DNA of 16,792 nt from an uncultured Pseudogracilibacillus sp. (GCA_937960785.1 CALGOZ010000029.1:1-16792); one strand, 5' to 3'. Counted from the first letter of the stretch, positions 7,504 through 14,829 are shown. Numbers and translations are program-made. Notes: generated from the letters alone by a model not told the origin.

Positions 7504-7550
7504 AAAAGGACGGAACTTGTTGTTAAAGAAGTTTCCGTCCTTTTATATTT
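7504..7550 (+). terminator. Intrinsic terminator of the met operon
   Basis: AAAAGGACGGAA-CTT (from 7504) pairs with AAGTTTCCGTCCTTTT (7529-7544), a stem of about 12 bp plus a few more past a bulge. It is followed by a T-rich tract. It lies ten bases after the metE stop. Confidence 0.9.
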
Positions 7551-7609
7551 TATTAGTAAAAGTCACAAGCTACTCCTACAAAAGCCTAATCCGCTTTCTT
7601 GGGAACCTT

Positions 7610-7691
7610 TTGGCATAAAAACGTTCAACTTACTCAACGTAAAGCTCCACTGAGAACGTTTTTCAAAAATTATATGCCAACTTGCTCAACG
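7610..7691. repeat. Inverted repeat with an embedded 14-base direct repeat
   Basis: TTGGCATA (7610-7617) pairs with TATGCCAA (7673-7680), and AAAAACGTTC (7617-7626) pairs with GAACGTTTTT (7654-7663). Together they form a long hairpin about 70 bases across. CAACTTACTCAACG (7626-7639) recurs as CAACTTGCTCAACG (7678-7691), one mismatch. The remaining gap between metE and the DUF3784-like gene shows nothing else. It could be a bidirectional transcript end or a small repeat element. Confidence 0.6.
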
Positions 7692-7753
7692 AAATGTAAC
7701 CAAACCCGTCGCCATTCCGAAAGGTGAAAACGAGAGCCCACAACTTACCCTTA

Positions 7754-8077
7754 TCAATTATTCTTTTTAAACCGATTCCCCGTATTTGCATAGATAATCA
7801 TCCCTATCGTTACGCCAATAAATAAAATAAGGCCAACGATAAAGAAAGCTTGCTCATTGTAAAACTCTCCGAGAAACCAAAGAAAGACACAAAAAGCATA
7901 GATAAACATCATTTTACCCATAAACTTTGTAAGAGCATCTTCATCATATTTTGCTTTTTCTTTTTGCGGTAAGGTATTGTAACCAGCGATTAAGAACGAA
8001 CCTTTCCCTAGTGAAAAAATAATCCCGAGCAGTATAAATAAACTAGCAATAAAAAGAAAAACGCTCATAGCAACCAT
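7754..8077 (-). CDS. DUF3784-like small membrane protein
   Basis: A protein of 107 residues with three membrane segments: about residues 3-23, 54-72 and 78-98. Between the first two lies a conserved-looking cytoplasmic or surface loop, FSLGKGSFLIAGYNTLPQKEKAKYDEDALTKFMGKMM, which is characteristic of the DUF3784 family. The function of that family is unknown. The ATG at 8077 is chosen because GGTGG lies about 8 bases upstream on the minus strand. A GTG at 8089 (111 residues) and an ATG at 8068 are alternatives. It is the only minus-strand gene, convergent with metE and divergent from the P-type ATPase gene, so its promoter would lie in 8090-8240 beside the FNR-like site. Confidence 0.75.
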   Translation of the reverse strand: MVAMSVFLFIASLFILLGIIFSLGKGSFLIAGYNTLPQKEKAKYDEDALTKFMGKMMFIYAFCVFLWFLGEFYNEQAFFIVGLILFIGVTIGMIIYANTGNRFKKNN

Positions 8078-8158
8078 CGCCCTTCCCACCTTTTTAAAAA
8101 CTTAAAATTCACTTTACTATAAAGATTAACGTAAGTCTATCTGTAAAAGATTTTAAAC

Positions 8159-8172
8159 TTGATAAGCATCAA
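8159..8172. promoter_or_regulatory. FNR-type operator upstream of the P-type ATPase
   Basis: TTGATAAGCATCAA is a perfect TTGAT-N4-ATCAA palindrome, the classical FNR box. A -10-like TATAAG lies at 8200-8205, so the site would be centred about 46 bases before the start of transcription, a position common for Crp/Fnr activators. The regulator could be an Fnr, Flp or ArcR-type protein; none is encoded in the window. The same sequence context recurs at 10180. Confidence 0.65.
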
Positions 8173-8247
8173 TTTTTTAATATGAAAAGTAAAGTAAACT
8201 ATAAGAGAAGTTACGGAAAAACTATAACGACATAGGAGGGGATGACT

Positions 8248-10095
8248 ATGCAACGATTTATCTTTCAACATAAAAATAAAATAACGTTGCTTAATGCGAT
8301 ATTTATTGTGTTTGGATTTGGCGCTAGATTTATCGGTCAAAATATTTTTCTTTTCGAACTATCGTTAATCTTAGCTACGGTAATCGGGATTACACCAATT
8401 GCAATTCAAGCGTATCAATCATTGAAGGTGAAAGTTGTAAGTATCGATGTGCTTGTCACTATTGCTGTTGTTGGAGCATTAATGATTAAAAACTATGAAG
8501 AATCCGCAATTGTTACTTTTCTCTTTTTATTCGGTGCTTACCTAGAACAACGAACATTAATGAAAACCCGTTCAGCTATTAAGGAATTGACAGAACTATC
8601 GCCAGAAACCGCACTAAAACAGATGGAAAATGGGGAGTTCCAAGAAGTCGATATATTCGATGTCGATGAAGGGGATCTTATCTTAGTTAAAACGGGTGCG
8701 AATGTTCCCGTGGACGGAACCGTTCAATCCGGGGAAGCCCATATAAATGAGGCGAGTATTACAGGTGAATCTATACCAGTAAAAAAACAAGTCGACTCCT
8801 TAGTTTATGCTGGTTCCATCGTTGAAAACGGAACGCTCTACGTTCGGGCAGATCGTGTCGGTGAAGATACTACTTTTGGAAAAATAATTGAGTTAGTTGA
8901 AGAAGCCCAAGACTCAAAATCTTCAACTGAACGCTTTATCGATAAATTTGCAAAATATTATACACCAGCAGTTTTACTACTTGGAATAGTTATTTGGCTT
9001 ATTACAAAAGATATTGAACTAGCCATTACAGCGCTTGTCTTAGGTTGCCCTGGAGCCCTCGTAATAGGAGTGCCAGTCTCAAATGTTTCCGGAATTGGTA
9101 ATGGTGCTCGAAACGGTGTGCTTTTAAAAGGAAGTGAAGTGGTCAACGATTTTAGTAAAGTAGACACGGTAGTTTTTGATAAAACAGGAACCTTAACCAT
9201 CGGAAATCCAGAAGTAGCCTCTGTGGAGATCTTTACAGAACATATAAAGGATACGTATCGTCTCCTAGCAAGCGTCGAAGCGGAATCAGACCACCCTTTA
9301 GCAAAGGCAGTACTACAATATATCGGTTCGGTGGATCTTGTGCCTGTTGATCACACCGAAGTCGTAAAAGGCGAAGGGATTGTTGCAACAATCGGCGAGA
9401 AACGCATCGCTGTAGGAAATGTCGCCTTAATGAAACGCGAAAAAGTAGCCTTCACGAAATCGATGAAAAGGGCGATTGATGAATTCGAACGAAAAGGAAA
9501 CTCCCTCGTCCTTACTGCAATTGATGGAGAGCTTCATATAATAATGGGAATTAAAGATCAAATTCGCCCCGGAGTTAAACAGCAACTCCAGCAATTAAAG
9601 CGTTATGGTGTAAAACACTTAATCGTCTTATCCGGTGACCATCAAGGAACCGTTGATCTCGTTGCAGAAGAACTCGGTTTAACAGAAGCTCACGGAAATA
9701 TGTTACCTGAAGATAAGGCGAACTATATCGAACGGCTACAAAAGGAAGGTCGCACAATCGCTTTTGTCGGCGATGGAATTAATGACAGCCCATCTTTAGC
9801 TTTAGCTAATATTGGAATTGCAATGGGAAGTGGAACTGATATTGCAATCGAGACGTCAGATGTCGTCTTAATGCATTCTGATTTTAGTCAACTCGTTCAC
9901 GCTTTAGGTCTAACGAAAGCAATCGTCCGAAACATGGTACAAAATATCGTAATTGCTATCGGTGTAGTAATCCTTTTATTATCTGGACTCTTATTCAGCG
10001 ATTGGATGAACATGTCGATTGGTATGCTAGCCCATGAAGCAAGTATTTTCGTCGTAATCTTAAACGGTATGCGCCTACTTCGCTTCCGTAATTAA
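8248..10095 (+). CDS. P1B-type heavy-metal-translocating ATPase with CPG motif
   Basis: A membrane cation pump of 615 residues. Actuator loop T172-G-E-S; phosphorylation site D311 in DKTGTLT; HP dipeptide H349-P350 in SDHPLAKAV; hinge D509-G-I-N-D513. These make it a P1B ATPase. There is no N-terminal HMA or His-rich domain; the protein starts almost directly with membrane segments. The ion-path motif is C267-P-G (LVLGCPGALVIG) instead of CPC, SPC or CPH. The last membrane segments carry H596-E-A-S (AHEASIFVVILNGMRLL), close to the HEG(S/G)T of P1B-4 pumps for Fe/Co/Zn. Substrate uncertain; efflux of Fe(II), Zn or Co is plausible. The ATG at 8248 is chosen over 8242 because AGGAGGGG ends at 8241. 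A separate HMA protein follows at 10592. Confidence 0.9.
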   Translation: MQRFIFQHKNKITLLNAIFIVFGFGARFIGQNIFLFELSLILATVIGITPIAIQAYQSLKVKVVSIDVLVTIAVVGALMIKNYEESAIVTFLFLFGAYLEQRTLMKTRSAIKELTELSPETALKQMENGEFQEVDIFDVDEGDLILVKTGANVPVDGTVQSGEAHINEASITGESIPVKKQVDSLVYAGSIVENGTLYVRADRVGEDTTFGKIIELVEEAQDSKSSTERFIDKFAKYYTPAVLLLGIVIWLITKDIELAITALVLGCPGALVIGVPVSNVSGIGNGARNGVLLKGSEVVNDFSKVDTVVFDKTGTLTIGNPEVASVEIFTEHIKDTYRLLASVEAESDHPLAKAVLQYIGSVDLVPVDHTEVVKGEGIVATIGEKRIAVGNVALMKREKVAFTKSMKRAIDEFERKGNSLVLTAIDGELHIIMGIKDQIRPGVKQQLQQLKRYGVKHLIVLSGDHQGTVDLVAEELGLTEAHGNMLPEDKANYIERLQKEGRTIAFVGDGINDSPSLALANIGIAMGSGTDIAIETSDVVLMHSDFSQLVHALGLTKAIVRNMVQNIVIAIGVVILLLSGLLFSDWMNMSIGMLAHEASIFVVILNGMRLLRFRN

Positions 10096-10179
10096 AAGTG
10101 TAGCAATGGAAAACTTAGAACAATAGCAAACCTATAAGCGAAAGACAATCTTAAAGAAAAATAAAGAAAAATACAAAAC

Positions 10180-10193
10180 TTGATGCACGTCAA
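10180..10193. promoter_or_regulatory. FNR-type operator upstream of the small-protein/HMA pair
   Basis: TTGATGCACGTCAA matches TTGAT-N4-ATCAA at 9 of 10 fixed positions. Like the site at 8159 it is preceded by AAAC and followed by a T-run (AAACTTGAT...TCAATTTTTT in both). A -10-like TATATA/TATAAG lies at 10223-10230. The shared context suggests that one Crp/Fnr regulator controls both transcription units. Confidence 0.6.
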
Positions 10194-10265
10194 TTTTTTT
10201 CAAAGGAAATTCGTTTATGCTCTATATAAGGATAAAGGATAATGAATAGAAAGAAGGAAAATAAT

Positions 10266-10592
10266 ATGGAACAGAAAAACCGTTTCAGTAAATTAGTTCA
10301 AAGTAAACACGAGCAACTTGATTTATATACGAATGCAATTACAAAAGCTCATGGAGAAAGTCATCCGGAAGCTTTTAAAGTTCGCCGGCTATATGAAGAA
10401 CTTCACGAAGAAATATTAGAAGCAAAAGAAGCCTTTGATGAAAAGCGTCTCTCATCAATCTTTGCATCCTTGAAGGCAGTGACGAATAACTTTATGATTC
10501 CTGAAGATGTTTGTGAAACGTACGCCTCTGTCTACAAGGAGCTAGCCTTGTTAGCAAATGAATTTGATGAATATGTAAAGGAGGAAATATAA
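10266..10592 (+). CDS. Uncharacterised small helical protein
   Basis: I do not recognise this 108-residue protein. It is hydrophilic, has no signal peptide or membrane span, and reads as four helices (roughly 3-28, 35-55, 58-74 and 80-106). Histidines at 15, 29, 33 and 47, acidic neighbours (E16, E48, E49) and one cysteine in VCETYAS could suit a metal-binding helical bundle, which is speculation. The ATG at 10266 is chosen because AGAAGG lies about 8 bases upstream; the in-frame ATG at 10242 has its only ribosome-site-like sequence (AAAGG) too close. Its stop overlaps the HMA start by one base (TAATG), so the two are translationally coupled. The FNR-like site upstream and the ATPase before it suggest a role in metal handling. 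Confidence 0.7.
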   Translation: MEQKNRFSKLVQSKHEQLDLYTNAITKAHGESHPEAFKVRRLYEELHEEILEAKEAFDEKRLSSIFASLKAVTNNFMIPEDVCETYASVYKELALLANEFDEYVKEEI

Positions 10593-10825
10593 TGAAACAA
10601 GCAGTAATTCAATTAGAACCGTTAGCTTGTCCATCTTGTCTACAAAAAATAGAAAGTGCTGTAAAGCGTATCGATGGTGTAGAAGAAAAGTCCGTCGAAG
10701 TCCTTTTCAACTCAAGTCGAGTACGAACAGACTTTAACGATGAAGCAACGTCGATCAATACAATTGAACAAGCGATTGAAAAACTCGGCTACAACGTCGT
10801 GCGCTCGCGAGTGAAAGATAAATAA
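10592..10825 (+). CDS. Stand-alone HMA (heavy-metal-associated) domain protein
   Basis: A soluble 77-residue protein with the ferredoxin-like HMA fold. Beta strand AVIQLEP, metal loop C13-P-S-C16, helix LQKIESAVKRIDGV, strand SVEVLFNSSRVRTDF, helix INTIEQAIEKLGY and last strand NVVRSR follow the family order. The usual GMTC lead-in is LAC here, but both cysteines are present, so it can bind a soft metal ion. It probably acts as a metallochaperone or sensor domain in trans for the P1B ATPase at 8248, which lacks its own HMA domain. The ATG at 10592 overlaps the previous stop; AAAGGAGG at 10577-10584 is its ribosome site. It is the last gene before a terminator. Confidence 0.9.
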   Translation: MKQAVIQLEPLACPSCLQKIESAVKRIDGVEEKSVEVLFNSSRVRTDFNDEATSINTIEQAIEKLGYNVVRSRVKDK

Positions 10826-10833
10826 AAGTAATT

Positions 10834-10874
10834 ACCGTTCAGATTCTAGTAAGTAGCGTCTGAACGGTTTTTTT
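10834..10874 (+). terminator. Intrinsic terminator after the HMA gene
   Basis: A perfect 10-bp stem, ACCGTTCAGA (10834-10843) with TCTGAACGGT (10859-10868), has a 15-base loop and runs straight into TTTTTTT. Confidence 0.95.
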
Positions 10875-11026
10875 ATAAAAAGGCTCTTTAAAGTTGCACA
10901 ATAGTTTTCAATAGGCCTCCAACTAGAATCCCCGGTAAAATCTTCCCTTTTGATGTATATAAGGAAAAAATTAACGAATACTACTCGTTACAATAAGGCT
11001 TGCTACATCGGAAAGGATGATCTATT

Positions 11027-13276
11027 ATGACACTTAAAAGCTTCCGCCTAGGTGTTCTTTTACTATTTTTTATTTTTCATACAAATTTTAATCTCTTCGC
11101 TTATCCATCTTCGCCTGAACCTCTAACAGAACAGAAAAAGCAAGCTGTCATTATTGAAGTAGAAGGGGATCCTTATAAGATGAAAAAGACGATTGAAGTT
11201 TCTTTTCCCCAAGCAGAAGTTATAACGATCTACGACGAATTACTTCAAGGTATAGGCTTAAAGCTTGAAACTAAAGATTTAACAAAACTGTGGCGAACTG
11301 AAGGGGTAAAGACTGTCCATCCTGCTAGTACATATGTAGCAACTTTACAACCCTGGAAAACTAAAAGTATTTATGATCAAAAAACTAATCTTTCCAAAAA
11401 AGAACTGCAAAGCTTAAAAAGTGACGCTTCTATCGCCTTTCCTTCTGAATTAAATAATACAAAGTTTACTGGAAAAGGTATAAAAGTCGGTGTAATTGAT
11501 ACAGGTATTGACTTTTTCCATCCTGATTTAAAGCGAAATTATAAAGGAGGTTTCGACCTTGTTGATCTAGACGATGAACCGTACGAAACGACGGAAAAGG
11601 AAGGGGAACCAACAACTCACGGCACACATGTTGCAGGGATTATAGGAGCAAATGGTTTAATTAAAGGAGTAGCCCCTGATGCAGAATTGTACGCCTATCG
11701 GGCTTTAGGACCAGGTGGTGTCGGAAGCTCTATTCATGTCATTGCGGCGATGGAGCAAGCATTAAAAGATGGCGTCGATATTATGAATTTATCTTTGGGT
11801 AATTCAATAAACGGGCCCGACTATCCGACGAGTAAGGCAGTAGTCGAAGCCTCAAAGCAAGGAATAGCAGTTATCGTTGCGAACGGAAATAGTGGTCCTA
11901 ATGATTGGACAATCGGCGCTCCAGCTACAGCAAGTACAGCCTTTTCAGTCGGAGCTTACACACCGATTCAGAAGAACGTCTACTTGTATGAGCCAATTTC
12001 AAAAAAGGAAATCCCCCTTCAACCGCTTCCGATTGGCACCCCTTGGGAATTAGATAAAGATTACAAAATTGAATTTTTCCAAAAAGGGAAGGATTTAACG
12101 AATCGAATTGCGTTTCTATCTTTAGAAGAAGTTGACGACTTATTTACTCAAATTGAAGCAGCAGAGGAACAAAATGCAGAAGCAATACTAATCGAACAAA
12201 AGGAGGGATTCGTATTAGATTTTCCTCCTATTGAACATCAACTCGATATACCGATTGCCCTTGTAAAAGAGAAGGATGGTCACTTTTTAGCAAGAAATAA
12301 AGCATCTCGTTATTTTCATACGAAAATTACTACTTACGAAAATTTAATTGCTCCTTTTAGTTCTCGGGGTCCGGTCACGTTAAATTGGCAAATTAAACCG
12401 AATGTCGTTGCCCCTGGTGTTAATGTGTTTAGTACCGTCCCAAAAGGGTATGATTTATATAATGGAACAAGTATGGCAGCCCCCCACGTAGCAGGAGCTG
12501 TAGCCCTTGTAAAAGAAGCCCATCCCGAGTGGACGACAGAACAAATTTTTGCCAGTCTAGAAACGACAGCTCACCATCTTACTGAGCAGACGTCGACTAA
12601 TTATATAGCACCCTTTATTCAAGGTGCGGGCTTAATCGATCCTAAAAAGGCAATCGAGGCTGAAGTATTAATCGAAAATGGTCTACTAACCTTTGGAAAG
12701 ACAGAAACCTTACTCGAAAAACGCGAGCACGAAGTTACGTTTCATAACGTAACTAATCAAGAGAAGACGGTCGTGTTTTCCTATCCGAAAAAAAGCGCAG
12801 GTCTAAAATGGGACTTACCAAAGAATTTGACAATCAAACCAAATACTACAGTCACTGTACCGATTACCGTACATTTGAAAGATCTCTTTTTAGATGAAGG
12901 GTTACATGACGGCTTGATTACGATTCATATAGACGAAGAATCGTATGACCTTCCCTATATTTTTATAAATCGGACCGAATCATACGAAAAAATCGCTGGA
13001 TTTTCTTTCTCTTTAAACGAAGTTACAAATCGGGATTATACGTATTCTGTATATGCAGTTGAAGAGCTCGAGTGGCTCGAAGTCCAACTGTACGAACCTG
13101 ATACGTTATTTTTTGTAAATACATTGATGAAAATTGATGATCTTACTCCAGGAATGAATGAAGGGGAAGTACGAATCGAGCATATTAAGGAAAAAGGCTT
13201 TTTCTACGGCCTCGTTTTAGCAAAAGTAAAAGATGGTGAAATTGTTAATCTAGAGACGCCGATTTATATTGAGTAA
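11027..13276 (+). CDS. Secreted S8 (subtilisin-like) serine protease, Vpr-like
   Basis: The protein has 749 residues. An N-terminal signal peptide (K4, R7, then LGVLLLFFIFH) probably ends near LFA-YP at about 25-26. An I9-type propeptide spans about 38-105. The catalytic domain carries D158 (VGVIDTGIDFFHPDL), H198 (THGTHVAG), oxyanion N288 (VANGNSGP) and S482 (NGTSMAAPHVAGA). A PA-like insert at about 357-425 splits it, as in Vpr-type subtilases. Residues from about 560 form a beta-rich C-terminal region with no LPXTG or S-layer repeats seen. All catalytic residues are present, so it should be active after export. The ATG at 11027 follows AAAGGATGA at 11012-11020. The gene is preceded by a terminator and looks monocistronic. 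A short palindrome TAACGA/TCGTTA lies near 10973-10990. Exact subfamily is uncertain. Confidence 0.93.
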   Translation: MTLKSFRLGVLLLFFIFHTNFNLFAYPSSPEPLTEQKKQAVIIEVEGDPYKMKKTIEVSFPQAEVITIYDELLQGIGLKLETKDLTKLWRTEGVKTVHPASTYVATLQPWKTKSIYDQKTNLSKKELQSLKSDASIAFPSELNNTKFTGKGIKVGVIDTGIDFFHPDLKRNYKGGFDLVDLDDEPYETTEKEGEPTTHGTHVAGIIGANGLIKGVAPDAELYAYRALGPGGVGSSIHVIAAMEQALKDGVDIMNLSLGNSINGPDYPTSKAVVEASKQGIAVIVANGNSGPNDWTIGAPATASTAFSVGAYTPIQKNVYLYEPISKKEIPLQPLPIGTPWELDKDYKIEFFQKGKDLTNRIAFLSLEEVDDLFTQIEAAEEQNAEAILIEQKEGFVLDFPPIEHQLDIPIALVKEKDGHFLARNKASRYFHTKITTYENLIAPFSSRGPVTLNWQIKPNVVAPGVNVFSTVPKGYDLYNGTSMAAPHVAGAVALVKEAHPEWTTEQIFASLETTAHHLTEQTSTNYIAPFIQGAGLIDPKKAIEAEVLIENGLLTFGKTETLLEKREHEVTFHNVTNQEKTVVFSYPKKSAGLKWDLPKNLTIKPNTTVTVPITVHLKDLFLDEGLHDGLITIHIDEESYDLPYIFINRTESYEKIAGFSFSLNEVTNRDYTYSVYAVEELEWLEVQLYEPDTLFFVNTLMKIDDLTPGMNEGEVRIEHIKEKGFFYGLVLAKVKDGEIVNLETPIYIE

Positions 13277-13506
13277 ACAAATACTAACTATCTTTTTATA
13301 AAAAAACTTTGTAAAAATGGCAACTTTTTGAACAAACTAAAAATCATATCGATATATTTGCACAAGCTACTTTAACGTATTATAGTTAAAGATGGTTTAT
13401 CGAGATTAAACTCTATCGTTTGCCAATGTGATATTATTTACTCGCTCACGGTCACTATAAGTTATCAGTGTTCAAACTTTCGTAAAATATAGCGTTTATG
13501 AAGAAG
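13277..13506. other. Non-coding stretch after the protease
   Basis: No credible gene is seen. A palindrome CTTTAAC (13370-13376) / GTTAAAG (13385-13391) with an 8-base loop is the main structure; it lacks a T-run, so it is more like an operator than a terminator. I see no strong terminator directly behind the protease gene. The rest up to atpI is covered by the entries at 13507, 13563 and 13618. Confidence 0.5.
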
Positions 13507-13658
13507 AAAAACGACATTTTTAAAAAAAGTGAAAATGAAGCAATATAAGCTTATACATTAAATTGACATTGAGCAATCGCTAATGTAAAATTCATCGTAT
13601 GGAATTAATGTATAATTAACGACAACTATGCACTATTTACATACAATATGTCGTTTTT
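13507..13658. repeat. Nested inverted repeat centred on the atp promoter
   Basis: AAAAACGACA (13507-13516) is the complement of TGTCGTTTTT (13649-13658), and TTATACATTAA (13551-13561) is the complement of TTAATGTATAA (13605-13615). Both pairs share the same centre, about 13583, and the bases between the two pairs are partly complementary (for example AAAGTG against CACTATTT). This makes an imperfect 152-bp palindrome. It may be a relic of a small mobile element or a large cruciform or RNA structure. Confidence 0.6.
13563..13591 (+). promoter_or_regulatory. Sigma-A promoter of the atp operon
   Basis: TTGACA (13563-13568), a 17-base spacer and TAAAAT (13586-13591) give 11 of 12 consensus matches. 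Transcription would start near 13598, about 124 bases before atpI. Confidence 0.8.
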
Positions 13659-13659
13659 T
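13618..13659 (+). terminator. Terminator-like hairpin in the atp leader
   Basis: AACGACA (13618-13624) pairs with TGTCGTT (13649-13655), with a possible inner TATG/CATA helix, and TTTTT follows. It lies about 20 bases after the predicted atp start of transcription and before atpI. It may be a weak attenuator or simply a leader structure. Confidence 0.45.
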
Positions 13660-13721
13660 ATACACTTTTCTTATACTTATTCCTTTTTAGGAAATCACTT
13701 GTTTGAAAGTGAAGAAGCGCA

Positions 13722-14081
13722 ATGGCAAACTATGAAAAAATGGTAGCACGACAACGAAAGTGGTTATTATACGGTATCGCAATTGTAGCAATTGTTACGT
13801 TTCTAGTACCGTATGAAGATATCATGTTCGGACTACTATTAGGAATGGCTGTCAGTTTCTATAATCTCTGGTTGTTGCAAAGGAAAACTCGAGTGTTAGG
13901 AGAATCCGCAGCCCAAAGTGGTAAACGAACTGGAATGGGAACTGTTTCGCGTTTTGCGATGGCAGCCTTAGGTGCTCTAATAGCCTTTCATTATGATTTA
14001 AGCATTATAGCTTTCATTTTTGGGCTTACGCTAGTTTATCCGATCATAATGATTGATTTTCTACTTTTTAATAGAAAATAG
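13722..14081 (+). CDS. atpI: ATP synthase subunit I
   Basis: A 119-residue integral membrane protein with four membrane segments (about 14-31, 34-52, 73-90, 93-113) and the loop LQRKTRVLGESAAQSGKRTGMGTVSRF. Proteins of the AtpI family help assemble the c-ring and are encoded first in atp operons. The ATG at 13722 is the only reasonable start, since an in-frame stop lies four codons upstream, but its ribosome site (GAAGAAG) is weak. That fits the low expression often seen for atpI. The gene ends 22 bases before atpB. glyA, upp and mnaA, which precede atpI in B. subtilis, are not here; a protease gene lies upstream instead. Confidence 0.9.
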   Translation: MANYEKMVARQRKWLLYGIAIVAIVTFLVPYEDIMFGLLLGMAVSFYNLWLLQRKTRVLGESAAQSGKRTGMGTVSRFAMAALGALIAFHYDLSIIAFIFGLTLVYPIIMIDFLLFNRK

Positions 14082-14103
14082 TATAAGAAAGCGGGGTGAG
14101 AAG

Positions 14104-14829
14104 ATGAATGAAACAAGTTCACCAGTCATTGAAAACCTCTTTGGTATTCCATGGCTATCGGTTAACTTAGCCAACGTCTTAATGATTGTCGTCACCTTCA
14201 CAATCGTTTTAGTCCTGTCTATTTTAGGGGCTAGAAACTTACAGATGAAGCCGACCGGTGCCCAAAACGTGATGGAATGGATTTTAGATTTCGTCAAAGG
14301 CATCATTAACGACACGATGGATTGGAAGACAGGTAGAAGGTTTTTACCATTAGCTATTACGTTATTCCTGTTCATTTTAGTCGCTAACTTACTCGGTGTA
14401 ATGACGACGATTATTATCGATGACAAAGTATGGTGGACATCACCGACAGCAGATCCTGTAGTGACGCTCACTTTATCGACGATGGTTATTTTACTTTCGC
14501 ACTATTATGCAATTAAGTTACGTGGAACAAAACATTACATCAAAGGATATTTTACTCCAGTATGGTATTTGTTCCCAATCAAAATCGTTGAAGAGTTTGC
14601 GAACACTTTAACCCTCGGTTTGCGTCTATTTGGAAACATGTTTGCAGGTGGAGTACTTTTAATGCTACTCGTTGGCCTAGCGAAGATGGGACCGATTGGC
14701 TTTATTGGAGGGGCAATTCCGTTTATAGCATGGCAAGGCTTCAGTGTCTTTATCGGAGCCATCCAAGCGTTTATTTTCGTAATGCTTTCGATGGTCTACA
14801 TTTCTCACAAAGTAAGTGAGGATAGTTAA
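14104..14829 (+). CDS. atpB: ATP synthase F0 subunit a
   Basis: This membrane subunit forms the two proton half-channels beside the c-ring. It has 241 residues with five to six membrane segments. The essential arginine is R174 in TLGLRLFGN, and IQAFIFVMLSMVYISHKVS closes the protein as in other Bacilli. The ATG at 14104 follows GGGGTGAG; an in-frame ATG at 14053 lies inside atpI and is rejected. G182 (R+8) and S214 (R+40) are the residues usual in neutralophiles; alkaliphilic Bacillus carry Lys and Gly there. Odd: residue 183 (R+9), Glu in B. subtilis and E. coli (Glu219), is Gly here (AGGVLL). The codon is GGA, one base from GAA. Confidence 0.95.
   Translation: MNETSSPVIENLFGIPWLSVNLANVLMIVVTFTIVLVLSILGARNLQMKPTGAQNVMEWILDFVKGIINDTMDWKTGRRFLPLAITLFLFILVANLLGVMTTIIIDDKVWWTSPTADPVVTLTLSTMVILLSHYYAIKLRGTKHYIKGYFTPVWYLFPIKIVEEFANTLTLGLRLFGNMFAGGVLLMLLVGLAKMGPIGFIGGAIPFIAWQGFSVFIGAIQAFIFVMLSMVYISHKVSEDS

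Noticed and set aside
14061..14762. Minus-strand open frames of 136 and 75 codons inside atpB
   Set aside because: They are antisense shadows of a conserved membrane protein gene with no ribosome sites.
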